DNA of 64,000 nucleotides, taken from the NCBI GenBank assembly GCA_905213895.1, contig CAJMKE010000002.1, positions 108,917 to 172,916 of the forward strand, in the 5' to 3' direction. The notes below the pieces were generated by a model. The model ran no database searches, was not told the origin of the DNA, and saw only the letters and a program-made list of their open reading frames with translations. This DNA comes from an uncultured Alistipes sp. Its GTDB lineage: Bacteria; Bacteroidota; Bacteroidia; Bacteroidales; Rikenellaceae. This document shows positions 17,199-26,524 of this stretch, piece after piece. Made by a program: the position numbers and the translations under genes. Numbering within the stretch: position 1 is the stretch's first letter; each line of letters starts with the position of its first letter.

Positions 17199-17885
17199 CT
17201 AAATATCGTCCACGTTGAAGTCGTACCCGAGCCGCTTTCCCGTAACGAACTTCGAGTTGTCCATCTTGGTGTTGAACTGCTCGACCGTAACGCGCTTGTT
17301 GTCCTCGTAAGGCGGCGTGAGCAGGTCGAAGTTTATGGCGTAGTTTATCGCCGTTTCGAGTATCGCGACGAGTGCTTCGCGCGAAATCTCCTCCTTGCCG
17401 AAGTTCATCGCCCGCATCGAGGTCTGACGCTTGCCCTCGACGAAGAACTTGCGCTCGCGGTTGATGAATATGCGCCCGATGAGGTAGCCTTCGTCCGAAC
17501 TGCGGTTGAACTTGAACGAATCCGACAGGAAATCGTATATGTCGATTATTCCGCAGTAGGAGTTTGCCCGCTCCTGCTGCACGTAAGCGTTCTGCCAGAT
17601 TATGTGGTTCGAATCGAACTCGAACACGTCGGTGTGCATTCGGAATATGAGCAGGTCGCTGGCTATCTGCAACTGCGCCTCGAACTTTCCGCGGTCGCGG
17701 TATTCGAGCCTTACGCGCTTGTCGAGCCGCCCGTCGAGGGCGTCGTCGAGTTCCGACGCCATTTCGAGCAGCGTGTCTTTGAGTTCGCCGAACGCGGCGA
17801 AAGTGTTGTCGAAGACGCGCTGTTTGAGTGTCGATTTTTCGACTATCGTCGAGAGTATTTGTTCACGTAGCGATTGCGATGTCAT
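17199..17885 (-). CDS. Conserved protein of unknown function
   Basis: 228 residues from the ATG at 17885. A longer frame opens at 17939, but the -7 box at 17909-17916 lies inside that extension, so I use the internal Met (MTSQSLREQILSTIVEK). The protein is soluble and acidic, with an N-terminal helix (KQRVFDNTFAAFGELKDTLL) and a central mixed region with LRMHTDVFEFD-like strands and YCGIIDIYDFLSDSFKFNR. There is no signal peptide, membrane segment or recognisable catalytic motif. It looks like a Bacteroidetes-conserved hypothetical; I do not assign a function. Confidence 0.75.
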   Translation of the reverse strand: MTSQSLREQILSTIVEKSTLKQRVFDNTFAAFGELKDTLLEMASELDDALDGRLDKRVRLEYRDRGKFEAQLQIASDLLIFRMHTDVFEFDSNHIIWQNAYVQQERANSYCGIIDIYDFLSDSFKFNRSSDEGYLIGRIFINRERKFFVEGKRQTSMRAMNFGKEEISREALVAILETAINYAINFDLLTPPYEDNKRVTVEQFNTKMDNSKFVTGKRLGYDFNVDDI

Positions 17886-17908
17886 GCCGTTGTCTGATTT
17901 GGTTTCCG

Positions 17909-17916
17909 CAAAGTTA
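17909..17916 (-). promoter_or_regulatory. -7 box for the unknown gene
   Basis: Minus strand TAACTTTG, 23 nt upstream of the ATG at 17885. Confidence 0.5.
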
Positions 17917-17962
17917 GTGAATATTTGCGATTCCCGCACTCTCCGCCCGAAATTTTGCTGGT

Positions 17963-17999
17963 CGTCAAGGAATCCGCCGCGCTGAAATGTATTATATAT
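17963..17999 (+). promoter_or_regulatory. Candidate ECF-sigma promoter, copy 1
   Basis: The blocks GTCAAGGAATCCGCC and TGTATTATATATG are separated by 9 unrelated bases. The same two blocks with the same spacing recur directly upstream of the FecR gene. This copy lies about 180 bp before the sigma gene and may autoregulate it. Confidence 0.6.
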
Positions 18000-18072
18000 G
18001 AATGCCGGAGCAGAAGGGACGTCCGTGCGGCGGACCGGCGGTAACGGTTTTTAAGTAGGTTTTTTATTGGTG

Positions 18073-18100
18073 GCAGACGTCCGCCGCAACGGGCGTCTGC
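18073..18100 (+). promoter_or_regulatory. Stem-loop between the two sigma-gene promoters
   Basis: GCAGACGTCC pairs with GGGCGTCTGC (one G-U) around an 8-nt loop. It would be transcribed from the ECF-type promoter but not from the housekeeping one at 18143. It is a possible attenuator; no T-tract longer than three follows. Confidence 0.4.
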
Positions 18101-18142
18101 TTTCGCCGGTGCCGATTCGCCTCTTGTTTTGCGCATCAGGTG

Positions 18143-18173
18143 TTGTATCGGTACGAAAAATTGTGTAAATTTG
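18143..18173 (+). promoter_or_regulatory. Housekeeping-type promoter of the ECF sigma gene
   Basis: TTG at 18143-18145, 20 nt, TAAATTTG at 18166-18173. Confidence 0.65.
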
Positions 18174-18177
18174 CATT

Positions 18178-18756
18178 ATGGCGCAAAACGGATACGACAT
18201 GTTTCGTTCCGATTGCGATTCGCAGTCGGTGCGCATCGAAACGGAGAATGATTTCGATGCCCTGTATCTGAATTGCTACAAGAGCCTTTGCCTCTATGCG
18301 TCGCGCTACGTTTCCGCCGAGGAGTCGGAGGAGATAGTGCAGGACACGATGATGTGGCTGTGGGAGAACCGCGATACCGTCGCTCCCGAAAAATCCGTCA
18401 AAGCGCTTCTTTTCCGCATCGTCCACAACAAGTGCGTCAATCGCGTGAAGCACAACGCCGTCCTCTCGCGCGTGCATCGCCAAATCGAATCCAACATGCG
18501 CCGCCATTTCGAGTCGCCCGACTTCTATTTGAGCCGCGAACTGATGCAGATGCTCGACGCCGCGCTCGAAAAGATGCCCGACCACCTGCGCGAGGTATTC
18601 GTTTTGAGCCGTGTCGAACACCTTTCATATAAGGAGATTGCCGAGCGGCTCGGCATCGCTCCGAAGGCTGTGGACAACCGTATGGTCGCCACCATGAAAT
18701 TCCTCCGCCGCGAGTTGAAGGAGTACCTGCCGCTGCTGCTCTTCCTGATAGGGTAG
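18178..18756 (+). CDS. ECF RNA polymerase sigma factor of a SusC/SusD locus
   Basis: 192 residues. Region 2 (about 25-95) contains YKSLCLYASRYVSAEESEEI and MMWLWENRD. Region 4 (about 130-185) has YKEIAERLGIAPKAVDNRM as helix-turn-helix. It lacks region 3, as ECF factors do. It is the first gene of a sigma/anti-sigma/receptor cascade and should switch on the downstream locus when SusC signals through FecR. The start at 18178 lies only 5 nt after the -7 box; Met8 (18199) would give the usual spacing and loses no conserved residue, so either start is possible. Confidence 0.93.
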   Translation: MAQNGYDMFRSDCDSQSVRIETENDFDALYLNCYKSLCLYASRYVSAEESEEIVQDTMMWLWENRDTVAPEKSVKALLFRIVHNKCVNRVKHNAVLSRVHRQIESNMRRHFESPDFYLSRELMQMLDAALEKMPDHLREVFVLSRVEHLSYKEIAERLGIAPKAVDNRMVATMKFLRRELKEYLPLLLFLIG

Positions 18757-18786
18757 CCTGCCGCGCGCGAGCCTGTGCACAAGGCT

Positions 18787-18825
18787 CCTTAAAGTCTTTA
18801 AGGTCCTTAAAGTCCTTAAAGTCTT
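18787..18825. repeat. T9 array
   Basis: Four phased cores between the sigma gene and the ECF-type promoter of the FecR gene. Confidence 0.8.
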
Positions 18826-18851
18826 GTCTCCCCTCTTTTTTTCTCCCCTCC

Positions 18852-18888
18852 GTCAAGGAATCCGCCCGCCTTAATTGTATTATATATG
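18852..18888 (+). promoter_or_regulatory. Candidate ECF-sigma promoter, copy 2
   Basis: Same 15-base and 13-base blocks and the same 9-base spacing as at 17963-17999. It ends 14 nt before the FecR start codon. Confidence 0.65.
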
Positions 18889-18902
18889 TAAAGCCAAGAG
18901 AT

Positions 18903-19889
18903 ATGAACAACAAATCTTCTATAAACGAAGCCGTTCTCCTCGCATTCATCGACGGCAAACTGCCCGCCGACGAAGCCGCAGCCGTCGAACGCTGGTACGA
19001 TGCGTCGGAGGAGAACCGCAAGATGCTGGAACAACTCTGCTTCGCGGTGTTTCTGAGCGACCGTGCCGAGATGATTCGTAATCTCGACCCCGAGAAGTCG
19101 CTCGCACAGTTGAAATTGCGCATCGCCGAGAAGGAACGCCGCGTGCGCCGCCGCACACGTTTCGCCGCCGCCGTCCGCCGGAGCATGCGCTATGCTGCCG
19201 CCGCACTGCTGCTGGTCGCCGTCGCGGGCGTTACGGCATATTTGGGTCGCAGGGATTCGGGCTGCTGCGAAATCGTCGCCGACGGCGTTGCCAACAAGAC
19301 CATCGTCCTTCCCGACAAATCGACCGTCGTCCTCAAACCCGATTCGCGAATCTCGTTCCCGTCCGACTTCACCGCCGACAACCGCGTGGTAAAACTCGAC
19401 GGCGAGGCTCTGTTCGACGTCGCCAAGATTAAAGGCTCCGAATTCAGCGTCAAGGCTCACGGCGCGCGAATCGTCGTCAAGGGAACGCGTTTCAGTTTCA
19501 AGGCGTACTCCGACTCGCCGAATGTCGAAGCCGTGCTTGTCGACGGTGCGATAGATTTCCGCTCGTCGGGACACAACATCGCCGTCAAGCCCAATCAGAA
19601 GGTCGTCTACGATATCGACAGCCGCCGCGTGAACATCATCGACGTCGATGCGCGCATGGAGGTCTACGGCGTCCGCACGTTCGAGAGCGAGCCTCTGCGC
19701 GACGTATTCCGCATCCTCGAACAGGTCTACGGCTGCGACATCGTGTTCGACGACGACCGCACCGCCGACATAAAGTTCTCGGGTACGGTCAGCCGCGACA
19801 ATACGCTCGACCATTCGCTCGACATCATCACGCTGACTACCGGCACACGCTTCCGGCGCGACGGCAAACGGATAGTCATCCTGAAATAG
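18903..19889 (+). CDS. FecR-family anti-sigma factor
   Basis: 328 residues. The cytoplasmic N-terminus (about 1-90) is the sigma-binding part, with the LLAFIDGKLPADEAAAVERW helix. One membrane helix follows (AAAALLLVAVAGVTAYLG). The periplasmic FecR domain has VVLKPDSRISFPSDF, NRVVKLDGEALFDV and VVKGTRFSFKAYSD. A C-terminal STN-like domain (about 255-328) ends in ITLTTGTRFRRDGKRIVI and would contact the SusC signalling domain. It holds the ECF sigma inactive until SusC is loaded. SusC starts 33 bp downstream. Confidence 0.93.
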   Translation: MNNKSSINEAVLLAFIDGKLPADEAAAVERWYDASEENRKMLEQLCFAVFLSDRAEMIRNLDPEKSLAQLKLRIAEKERRVRRRTRFAAAVRRSMRYAAAALLLVAVAGVTAYLGRRDSGCCEIVADGVANKTIVLPDKSTVVLKPDSRISFPSDFTADNRVVKLDGEALFDVAKIKGSEFSVKAHGARIVVKGTRFSFKAYSDSPNVEAVLVDGAIDFRSSGHNIAVKPNQKVVYDIDSRRVNIIDVDARMEVYGVRTFESEPLRDVFRILEQVYGCDIVFDDDRTADIKFSGTVSRDNTLDHSLDIITLTTGTRFRRDGKRIVILK

Positions 19890-19922
19890 CCGCCGACAAT
19901 CGAACTCACTAACCTAATATAA

Positions 19923-22900
19923 ATGAACATGAAACGAAATCTACTTGATTTTAGGCTGCGGCGATTCGTCGTCGCATGTCTGGTGTCTTGCATTTCGGTC
20001 GTCGCGGCATACGCGCAGCAGGGCGCGGCGCGCATCGACGCCACCGGTGTAACGACATTGAAGCAACTGATTCAGCGCATCGAGGCGGGTAGCGACTATC
20101 GTGTTTCGTGGCGGGACAACCTGCCCAACGAAATATCGGTGTCGGTTTCCGGCGGCGAACGCACCGTCGACGAACTGCTGAAAGAGGCTCTGCGCGACAA
20201 GGACATCACCTATGTCATCAAACAGAACGACATCATCCTGCTTCCGCGCGAGAACCGCCCTACCCCCCCCCGAACGACCTCCGCAAAACGCTCCGACAGA
20301 GTGATTGGCGGTACCGTTCTCGATGCCGAAACGGGACAGCCCGTCATCGGCGCGTCGGTGTGGGTGAAGAACTCGACGATAGGCACGACCGCCGACATCG
20401 ACGGCAAGTTCTCCCTCAAATACGATGACGCCAACTCCGTCCTCGCCGTGTCGTTCCTCGGCTACGAGGAGCAGGAGTTCCCGCTCAACACGTCGGCTAC
20501 TAATCTCGTCGTGAAGTTGAAGACCTCGGCTTCCGCAATCGAGGATGTCGTTATCGTCGGCTACGGCGTTCAGAAGAAGGCGAGCGTCGTCGGCGCGATT
20601 TCGTCGGTCGCCGTGGACGACCTCAAAGCCCCCGTCGCCAAACTTTCGGGCAATATCGCCGGACAGTTGGCTGGCGTGGTCTCAATCCAGCGTTCGGGCG
20701 AACCTGGCGCGGGTTCGACATTCTGGATTCGCGGTATCAGCACCTTCGGCTCGTCGAAAACGCCGCTCGTGCTGGTGGACGGCATCGAGCGCGACATGGA
20801 TTTGGTCAATGTGGACGACATCGCCTCCATGTCGATTCTCAAAGACGCTTCGGCGACCGCAATCTACGGTGTCCGCGGTGCGAACGGCGTCGTGATGATT
20901 ACCACGCGCGACGGACAAATCGGCAAACCGAAGGTCTCCCTCTCCGTCGAGGCTGGTCTGCTGTCGCCTACGCGCATGCCCGAGATGCTCGACGCGACGC
21001 AGTTCGCGACCATGTACAACGCGGCTTCGGGACGCGAGGTCTATTCGCCGACCGACATCGAGAAATACGTCAGCCGCGTCGACCCCGACCTCTATCCGAA
21101 CGTGAACTGGCTCGGCGAACTCTACAAGAGCCACTCCTATAACGAAAAGGTGAATCTGAGCATCAGCGGCGGCGGCGAAATCGCCAAGTACTATATCTCA
21201 GGCGCATTCTACAACGAGGACGGTCTGTTCGCGGTGGACAACATGAAGAACTACGATACGTCGCTCTACTATCGCCGCTACAATTTCCGCTCCAACGTCG
21301 ATGTGCAGGTGTTCCGCCATACGAAACTGAACATCAACCTCGCCACCTCGTTCGAGCGCAAGAACGAGCCGGGCAGCAGCGCGTCGTCGATATGGAGATA
21401 CGCGCTGACGACCGCTCCGAACGCATTCCCGATGCGCTATTCCGACGGAACTCTCGCCGGACCTGCCGACAACGACGGTTACAGCCCCTACGTGCTGCTG
21501 ACCCAGAAGGGCTACCGCGAGAAGTTCTGGAATACGGCGACCTCGACAATCAACCTCAATCAGGATTTCGGCAACTGGATAACCCCTGGTCTGACGGCGA
21601 ATCTGAAATTCGCGTTCGACGCGATGAACTTCCAGGACCTCTCGCGCACCAAGACGCCTCAGCAGTTCATGGCTGTCGGTCGCGACGAGGAGGGCAACCT
21701 CATCAAGAACGAGACCGTCGTGGGCGAGGAGAGCCTGACCTGCAAGCAGTACGCATCGAGCCGCCGCACGGTCTATCTCGAAGCGTCCATCAACTACGCC
21801 CGCACTTTCGGTCGCCATTCCGTCGGCGCGCTGTTCCTCTACCAGCATTCGCAGAAGAACATCACCGACACGACCGAATCCGACTCCGACCTGCTGCTGC
21901 CTTACCGCAACCAGGGTATCGCGGGTCGTATCACCTACGATTTCGACAACCGCTACTTCATCGAGGCCAACTTCGGCTACAACGGCTCCGAGAATTTCTC
22001 GCCCAAAAAGCGTTTCGGATTCTTCCCGTCCGTCGCCGTGGGCTGGGCGATTTCGGAGGAGAAGTTCTTCGAGCCTGCGAAGGATGTCATCGACCACCTC
22101 AAATTCAAGGCGTCATACGGTCTGGTCGGCAACGACCAAATCGGCGGCAACCGACGGTTCATCTACAACGAGACAATCAAGAACGGCGGCTCGTACAGTT
22201 TCGGTATGCAGAATACCTCCTATACGGGTCTTATCCTCGGCGACTGGCCCAATCCGAACGTCGGCTGGGAGACCGTCCGCAAACTCAATGCGGGTATCGA
22301 CCTCTCGCTGTTCGGCAAGGTGAAGATTCAGGTGGACTACTTCAACGAGAAGCGCAGCGGCATATTCTTGCAGGCGTCGTCGATTCCTGCAATCGCGGGT
22401 CTGGCTACCAAGCCGTGGATTAACATCGGCAAGATGAACAACGAGGGCTTCGATGCGTCGCTCGAATACCACCAGCGCGTAGGCGAGGTGGACATCACCG
22501 CCCGAGGCAACTTCACCTACGCCCACAACACGATTGTCGACAACGACCAGCCCGACTGGGAGTACCTCTACATGAACACTATCGGTCAGTCCAACTGGCA
22601 GCAGTTCGGACTCGTCTCCGCAGGTCTGTTCCGCTCGCAGGAGGAGATAGACGCATGGCCAAAGCAGGAGTTCGGCGAGGTCAAGCCGGGCGACATCAAG
22701 TATGTGGACATCAACGGCGACGGCGTGGTGAACAACTACGACCGCAAGGCCATCGGCTATCCCGACGTTCCGGAAATCGTCTACGGTTTCGGTGCTTCGG
22801 TGCGCTGGAAGGGCTTCGACCTCTCGGTGTTCTTTCAGGGCGTGGGCAACGTCAATTTCTTCACCAACACCGAGCAGACCCAGCCGTTCAGTGCGAGCAA

Positions 22901-23252
22901 GTCGCGCAACGCCAACGTCTATTCCGACCTTTGGGGCAACTACTGGACGCCCGAGAATCCGAACGCGAAGTATCCGCGCCTGACTATCGGTGCAAACGAG
23001 AACAACAACCGCCTCTCGACCTTCTGGATGGTCAACGGCAACTATCTGCGCCTGAAAAATGCCGAAATCGGCTATACGCTGCCGAAACGCATCCTCTCCA
23101 AGGCGCATATCGACAAGTTGCGCATCTATCTGTCGGGAGTCAATCTGGTTACGTTCAGCAAGTTCAAACTCTGGGACCCCGATTTGCAGACCGGAGCGGC
23201 GAACTACCCGAACAACAGAGTCTATAATCTGGGCGTAACGCTCGTATTCTAA
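19923..23252 (+). CDS. SusC/RagA-type TonB-dependent outer-membrane receptor with STN domain
   Basis: 1109 residues. A signal peptide precedes an STN domain (about 45-105), which marks receptors that signal to FecR/ECF pairs. A carboxypeptidase-D-like domain (about 125-205, VIGGTVLDAETGQPVIGASV) follows, then the plug (VVIVGYGVQKKASVVGAISS, IRGISTFGSSKTPLVLVDGI) and a long beta-barrel ending in the usual aromatic strand (NNRVYNLGVTLVF). It imports oligosaccharide with SusD and TonB. A run of nine C (20263-20271) lies between STN and the next domain, and slippage there would break the frame. Confidence 0.96.
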   Translation: MNMKRNLLDFRLRRFVVACLVSCISVVAAYAQQGAARIDATGVTTLKQLIQRIEAGSDYRVSWRDNLPNEISVSVSGGERTVDELLKEALRDKDITYVIKQNDIILLPRENRPTPPRTTSAKRSDRVIGGTVLDAETGQPVIGASVWVKNSTIGTTADIDGKFSLKYDDANSVLAVSFLGYEEQEFPLNTSATNLVVKLKTSASAIEDVVIVGYGVQKKASVVGAISSVAVDDLKAPVAKLSGNIAGQLAGVVSIQRSGEPGAGSTFWIRGISTFGSSKTPLVLVDGIERDMDLVNVDDIASMSILKDASATAIYGVRGANGVVMITTRDGQIGKPKVSLSVEAGLLSPTRMPEMLDATQFATMYNAASGREVYSPTDIEKYVSRVDPDLYPNVNWLGELYKSHSYNEKVNLSISGGGEIAKYYISGAFYNEDGLFAVDNMKNYDTSLYYRRYNFRSNVDVQVFRHTKLNINLATSFERKNEPGSSASSIWRYALTTAPNAFPMRYSDGTLAGPADNDGYSPYVLLTQKGYREKFWNTATSTINLNQDFGNWITPGLTANLKFAFDAMNFQDLSRTKTPQQFMAVGRDEEGNLIKNETVVGEESLTCKQYASSRRTVYLEASINYARTFGRHSVGALFLYQHSQKNITDTTESDSDLLLPYRNQGIAGRITYDFDNRYFIEANFGYNGSENFSPKKRFGFFPSVAVGWAISEEKFFEPAKDVIDHLKFKASYGLVGNDQIGGNRRFIYNETIKNGGSYSFGMQNTSYTGLILGDWPNPNVGWETVRKLNAGIDLSLFGKVKIQVDYFNEKRSGIFLQASSIPAIAGLATKPWINIGKMNNEGFDASLEYHQRVGEVDITARGNFTYAHNTIVDNDQPDWEYLYMNTIGQSNWQQFGLVSAGLFRSQEEIDAWPKQEFGEVKPGDIKYVDINGDGVVNNYDRKAIGYPDVPEIVYGFGASVRWKGFDLSVFFQGVGNVNFFTNTEQTQPFSASKSRNANVYSDLWGNYWTPENPNAKYPRLTIGANENNNRLSTFWMVNGNYLRLKNAEIGYTLPKRILSKAHIDKLRIYLSGVNLVTFSKFKLWDPDLQTGAANYPNNRVYNLGVTLVF
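20263..20271 (+). repeat. C9 homopolymer inside the SusC gene
   Basis: Nine consecutive C encode part of Thr-Pro-Pro-Arg in the linker after the STN domain. It is a candidate slippage site. Confidence 0.9.
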
Positions 23253-23270
23253 CGGTAAAAAACGGAAATC

Positions 23271-25124
23271 ATGAAAAAGATATATGCAATATTGCTGATT
23301 TCGCTCTTCGCGGTGGGATGCGACTCCTATCTGGACCGTCAGCCCGACGAGCCGAAGACGTCGAAAAACATATTCGAGAAGCGCGAGACCACTTTCCGCT
23401 ATCTCGCCAACGTTTACAGTTGGACCAACAACGAGACCGACAATTCGGGTCAGGCTAACTATTTCGAGCCTGCCTCCGACGAGTGCGTCTGCGCGTTCAC
23501 GGGTCGCGGCTTCCGGCTGATGAACAACAGCACGTGGCAGGTGTCGTCGGCAGTCTATGCCTCCAACACCTACGAGAACTACTACAAGGGCATCCGCGAA
23601 GCCTCCTATTTCATGGCTAACGTCGCCCGCTGTCCCGAACTCACACCCGCCGAGGTTACCGAGTGGATTGCCGAAGCGCGTTTCCTGCGTGCCTACTACT
23701 ACTTCTGCCTGATGCGCCAGTACGGACCGGTAATCCTGCTGGGCGAATCGACCGCCGACTTCACCGACCCTGCGCTGCGCGACCTCGACCGCAACACGTG
23801 GGACGAGTGCGTCGATTATGTCTGCGGCGAACTCGATGCGGCGGCATCCGACCTGCCGCTCGAACAGCCGGCAGTATGGTACGGTCGTGCGACCAAGGGC
23901 GCGGCTCTCGCCGTCAAGGCGCGTCTGCTGCTCTACTCGGCGCGACCTCTGTTCAACGGCAATCCGATGTACGCGTCGATGAAGAACGTCTACGGCAGGA
24001 ATCTCTTCCCGACCGAATACGACCCTGCCAAATGGCAACTCGCAGCCGACGCCGCCAAGGCGGTAATGGACCTCAATGTCTATGAAATCGTCGGCGAGAA
24101 CGCCAACGCTCCTTACGACAGTTGGAAAAAGGTCTTCATCGAGCGTTGGAACAAGGAGTTGATTTTCGCCGTCCAGCGCACCTGCTACAACTGGCGTGTC
24201 TCGACCATTCCGCGTGCCGTCGGCGGTCGTGCCTACGGCGGCGTGTCGGTAACGCAGAAACTTGTCGATGCCTTCGCCATGAGCAACGGTCGCTATCCGA
24301 TTACGGGCTACCTCTCCGACGGCAAACCGATTGTCGACGACGAGTCGGGCTACACCGAATCGGGCTTCGCATCGTTCAAGCACCCTATACTCGGTCAGAC
24401 CAAACCGACCTTCAAGATGTATCTCAACCGCGAGCCGCGTTTCTACATGTCGGTATATTGGAGCGGTCTGAACTGGATTGGCGGCACCAACCGTCTCGAC
24501 GAAATCCAACTCTACACGGGCGGCAACTCGGGTCCCGGCATCGACGGCACCCAGACCAACTACTCCGTTACGGGCTATCTGCCGTTCAAGTTCCAGGACA
24601 TCACGTTCGACAGCAAGTCGGCGGGTTCGTCCACTTCCGCATGGATTGCAATCACATGGCCTCTGTTCCGCTATGCCGAGATTCTGCTCGACTACGCCGA
24701 GGCTGTCAATAACTGCGAGGAGCGCGTCGCGAGCGAGATTACCGGCGCACTCAACCGCATTCGCCGCCGTGCGGGCGTTCCCGACATCGAGGATGTCTAT
24801 CCCGCTGCCGAGACCGACCGTGCGCTGATGAACGACCTCATCGTCCGCGAACGCATGGTGGAACTCAACTTCGAGAACCACCGCTACTTCGATACGCGCA
24901 CACTGATGATTGCCGAGAAGGAGGATGCGGGCGACGTCTACGGAATGAACATCTCCGCCCGCTCGCACGCCGAGGACAGCGGTTTCTGGAAGCGTACCGT
25001 CATTCTGCACGACGGCGGCAATACGCCGAGTGCGCGCGTGTTCAGCAAGCGCGACTATCTGTTCCCGTTCCACCAGTCCGAGGTGGACAGACTTAACAAT
25101 CTGACCCAAAACTACCAGTGGTAA
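23271..25124 (+). CDS. SusD/RagB-family glycan-binding lipoprotein
   Basis: 617 residues. The lipobox is in MKKIYAILLISLFAVGCDSY, followed by the typical YLDRQPDEP start. The tetratricopeptide-like helices include AEARFLRAYYYFCLMRQYGP. The C-terminal RagB region has RYAEILLDYAEAVN, ALNRIRRRAGVPD, RERMVELNFENHRYFDTR and the terminal YLFPFHQSEVDR. It caps the SusC barrel on the cell surface and binds glycan. It starts 19 bp after SusC. Confidence 0.96.
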   Translation: MKKIYAILLISLFAVGCDSYLDRQPDEPKTSKNIFEKRETTFRYLANVYSWTNNETDNSGQANYFEPASDECVCAFTGRGFRLMNNSTWQVSSAVYASNTYENYYKGIREASYFMANVARCPELTPAEVTEWIAEARFLRAYYYFCLMRQYGPVILLGESTADFTDPALRDLDRNTWDECVDYVCGELDAAASDLPLEQPAVWYGRATKGAALAVKARLLLYSARPLFNGNPMYASMKNVYGRNLFPTEYDPAKWQLAADAAKAVMDLNVYEIVGENANAPYDSWKKVFIERWNKELIFAVQRTCYNWRVSTIPRAVGGRAYGGVSVTQKLVDAFAMSNGRYPITGYLSDGKPIVDDESGYTESGFASFKHPILGQTKPTFKMYLNREPRFYMSVYWSGLNWIGGTNRLDEIQLYTGGNSGPGIDGTQTNYSVTGYLPFKFQDITFDSKSAGSSTSAWIAITWPLFRYAEILLDYAEAVNNCEERVASEITGALNRIRRRAGVPDIEDVYPAAETDRALMNDLIVRERMVELNFENHRYFDTRTLMIAEKEDAGDVYGMNISARSHAEDSGFWKRTVILHDGGNTPSARVFSKRDYLFPFHQSEVDRLNNLTQNYQW

Positions 25125-25131
25125 ACTCAAA

Positions 25132-26514
25132 ATGACGAAACTTATGAAAAATATATTGAAGGTGTTGTCCGTCGCACTGCTCGTCGGCGCAGTTTCGTGC
25201 GAGAACAACCGCAACGACAACCTTACCGAGCCGTTCGCCTATTTCGTGAACAGCGGATTGCAGGACGCCCGCTACTACGACCTGAACCGCGAACCGTCGT
25301 TCAGCGCGCATATCTACCGCAGCGGCTATTTCGACGCGCCGGTCGAACTGACCGTCTCCGTCGCCGAAACCGCCGTCGAGGAGTACAATGCCGCCAACGG
25401 CACATCCTACCGAATGCTGCCCGAGGAGTACTACACGCTCGACCGCACCGCGGTTTCGCTGCCGAAGAGCGAACGCTGCGCGGACATCGTCGTGTCGTTC
25501 GACTACGACGGCATCCTCGCGCTCGGCAGCGACCACGACTATGTGCTTGCCCTCGACCTTTCGGCGAGCGTCGCCGTGAACGAGCGCAAGTCTTCGGTGC
25601 TTGTCCGCCCCGTGATGATTAAGTCCGAGATGTTCTTCTGCCAGAACCACGTCGAGGAGTTGAAGTTGGAGGAGCAGTCCCCGAAGGTGTGGACGCGCGA
25701 ATTTACCGTTTCGCTGCCGTTCGAGAATCCGAGCGACTGTACCTTCGGGTTCGATACGACGCAGTCCGTTCTCGACGACTACAACGCGGCGCACGGCACC
25801 AAGTTCCGAATCGCTCCGTCCGAGGCGTTCTCGCTCGAAGGCGATTTCCGCCTGCCTGCGGGCGTCTCCGAAACCACGGTTACGCTCAAAGTCGACCCTG
25901 CGAAGATTCCCGACAACCGCCACTTCGCCATTCCGGTTCTGCTCGAAAGCAACTCGTGCGACTACACGATTAACCCCGACAACCGCCTCTACATCATGTA
26001 CATCAAGCAGGATATAGCGTCGGTTGCGCTCGACCGCTCCGGCTGGACGCTCGACTACGCCAACTCGTGGCACGACAAGATAAGCAACCTCTACAAGATG
26101 ATTGACGGCAGCACCACCACCCACTGGGAGGCGGCTTACAACCCGTCGAAGACCGACTGCGACGAGGTTCTGGGGTCGAAGGCTGCGTTCCACTGCCCGT
26201 TCGAGTTCATCTGGGATTTCGGCGGCGAACATCCGCTCGTCGGTGTCTCGCTGATGCGCCGTTACAACAATACCGACCTGATTGCCGGTTACTTCGAGGT
26301 GTCGGCTGACAAGGAGACGTGGGTGAAGGTGGCTGAATTCGACTATATCGCCGACCTCGCCGACGACCGTAAGAACCAGGGTCCGTTCCGCTACGACTTC
26401 GAGGAGGAATCGGCGCGCTACATGCGTGTGGTGATTACCGATTCGTCCAACAAGAATGCGACCCGCGACACTGCGGCGATAGCCGAAATCTATGCTTACG
26501 AAGTCGAAAATTAA
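25132..26514 (+). CDS. DUF1735 and F5/8-type C (discoidin) domain lipoprotein
   Basis: 460 residues. The lipobox LVGAVSC gives a surface lipoprotein. Two DUF1735-like Ig-fold regions follow (about 30-155 and 165-285), each with a TSYRMLPEEYYTL- or TKFRIAPSEAFSL-type strand. A C-terminal discoidin domain (about 300-460) holds IDGSTTTHWEAAYNPS and ARYMRVVITDSSN. Proteins of this layout in such loci are surface glycan-binding proteins. It starts 8 bp after SusD; a second ATG at 25144 gives a shorter signal peptide and may be the real start. Confidence 0.88.
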   Translation: MTKLMKNILKVLSVALLVGAVSCENNRNDNLTEPFAYFVNSGLQDARYYDLNREPSFSAHIYRSGYFDAPVELTVSVAETAVEEYNAANGTSYRMLPEEYYTLDRTAVSLPKSERCADIVVSFDYDGILALGSDHDYVLALDLSASVAVNERKSSVLVRPVMIKSEMFFCQNHVEELKLEEQSPKVWTREFTVSLPFENPSDCTFGFDTTQSVLDDYNAAHGTKFRIAPSEAFSLEGDFRLPAGVSETTVTLKVDPAKIPDNRHFAIPVLLESNSCDYTINPDNRLYIMYIKQDIASVALDRSGWTLDYANSWHDKISNLYKMIDGSTTTHWEAAYNPSKTDCDEVLGSKAAFHCPFEFIWDFGGEHPLVGVSLMRRYNNTDLIAGYFEVSADKETWVKVAEFDYIADLADDRKNQGPFRYDFEEESARYMRVVITDSSNKNATRDTAAIAEIYAYEVEN

Positions 26515-26524
26515 GTAAAACCCT

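Noticed and set aside
22113..25220. Minus-strand frame of 1035 codons opposite SusC and SusD
   Set aside because: GC-rich codon bias opens the antisense frame. The plus strand encodes unmistakable SusC and SusD.
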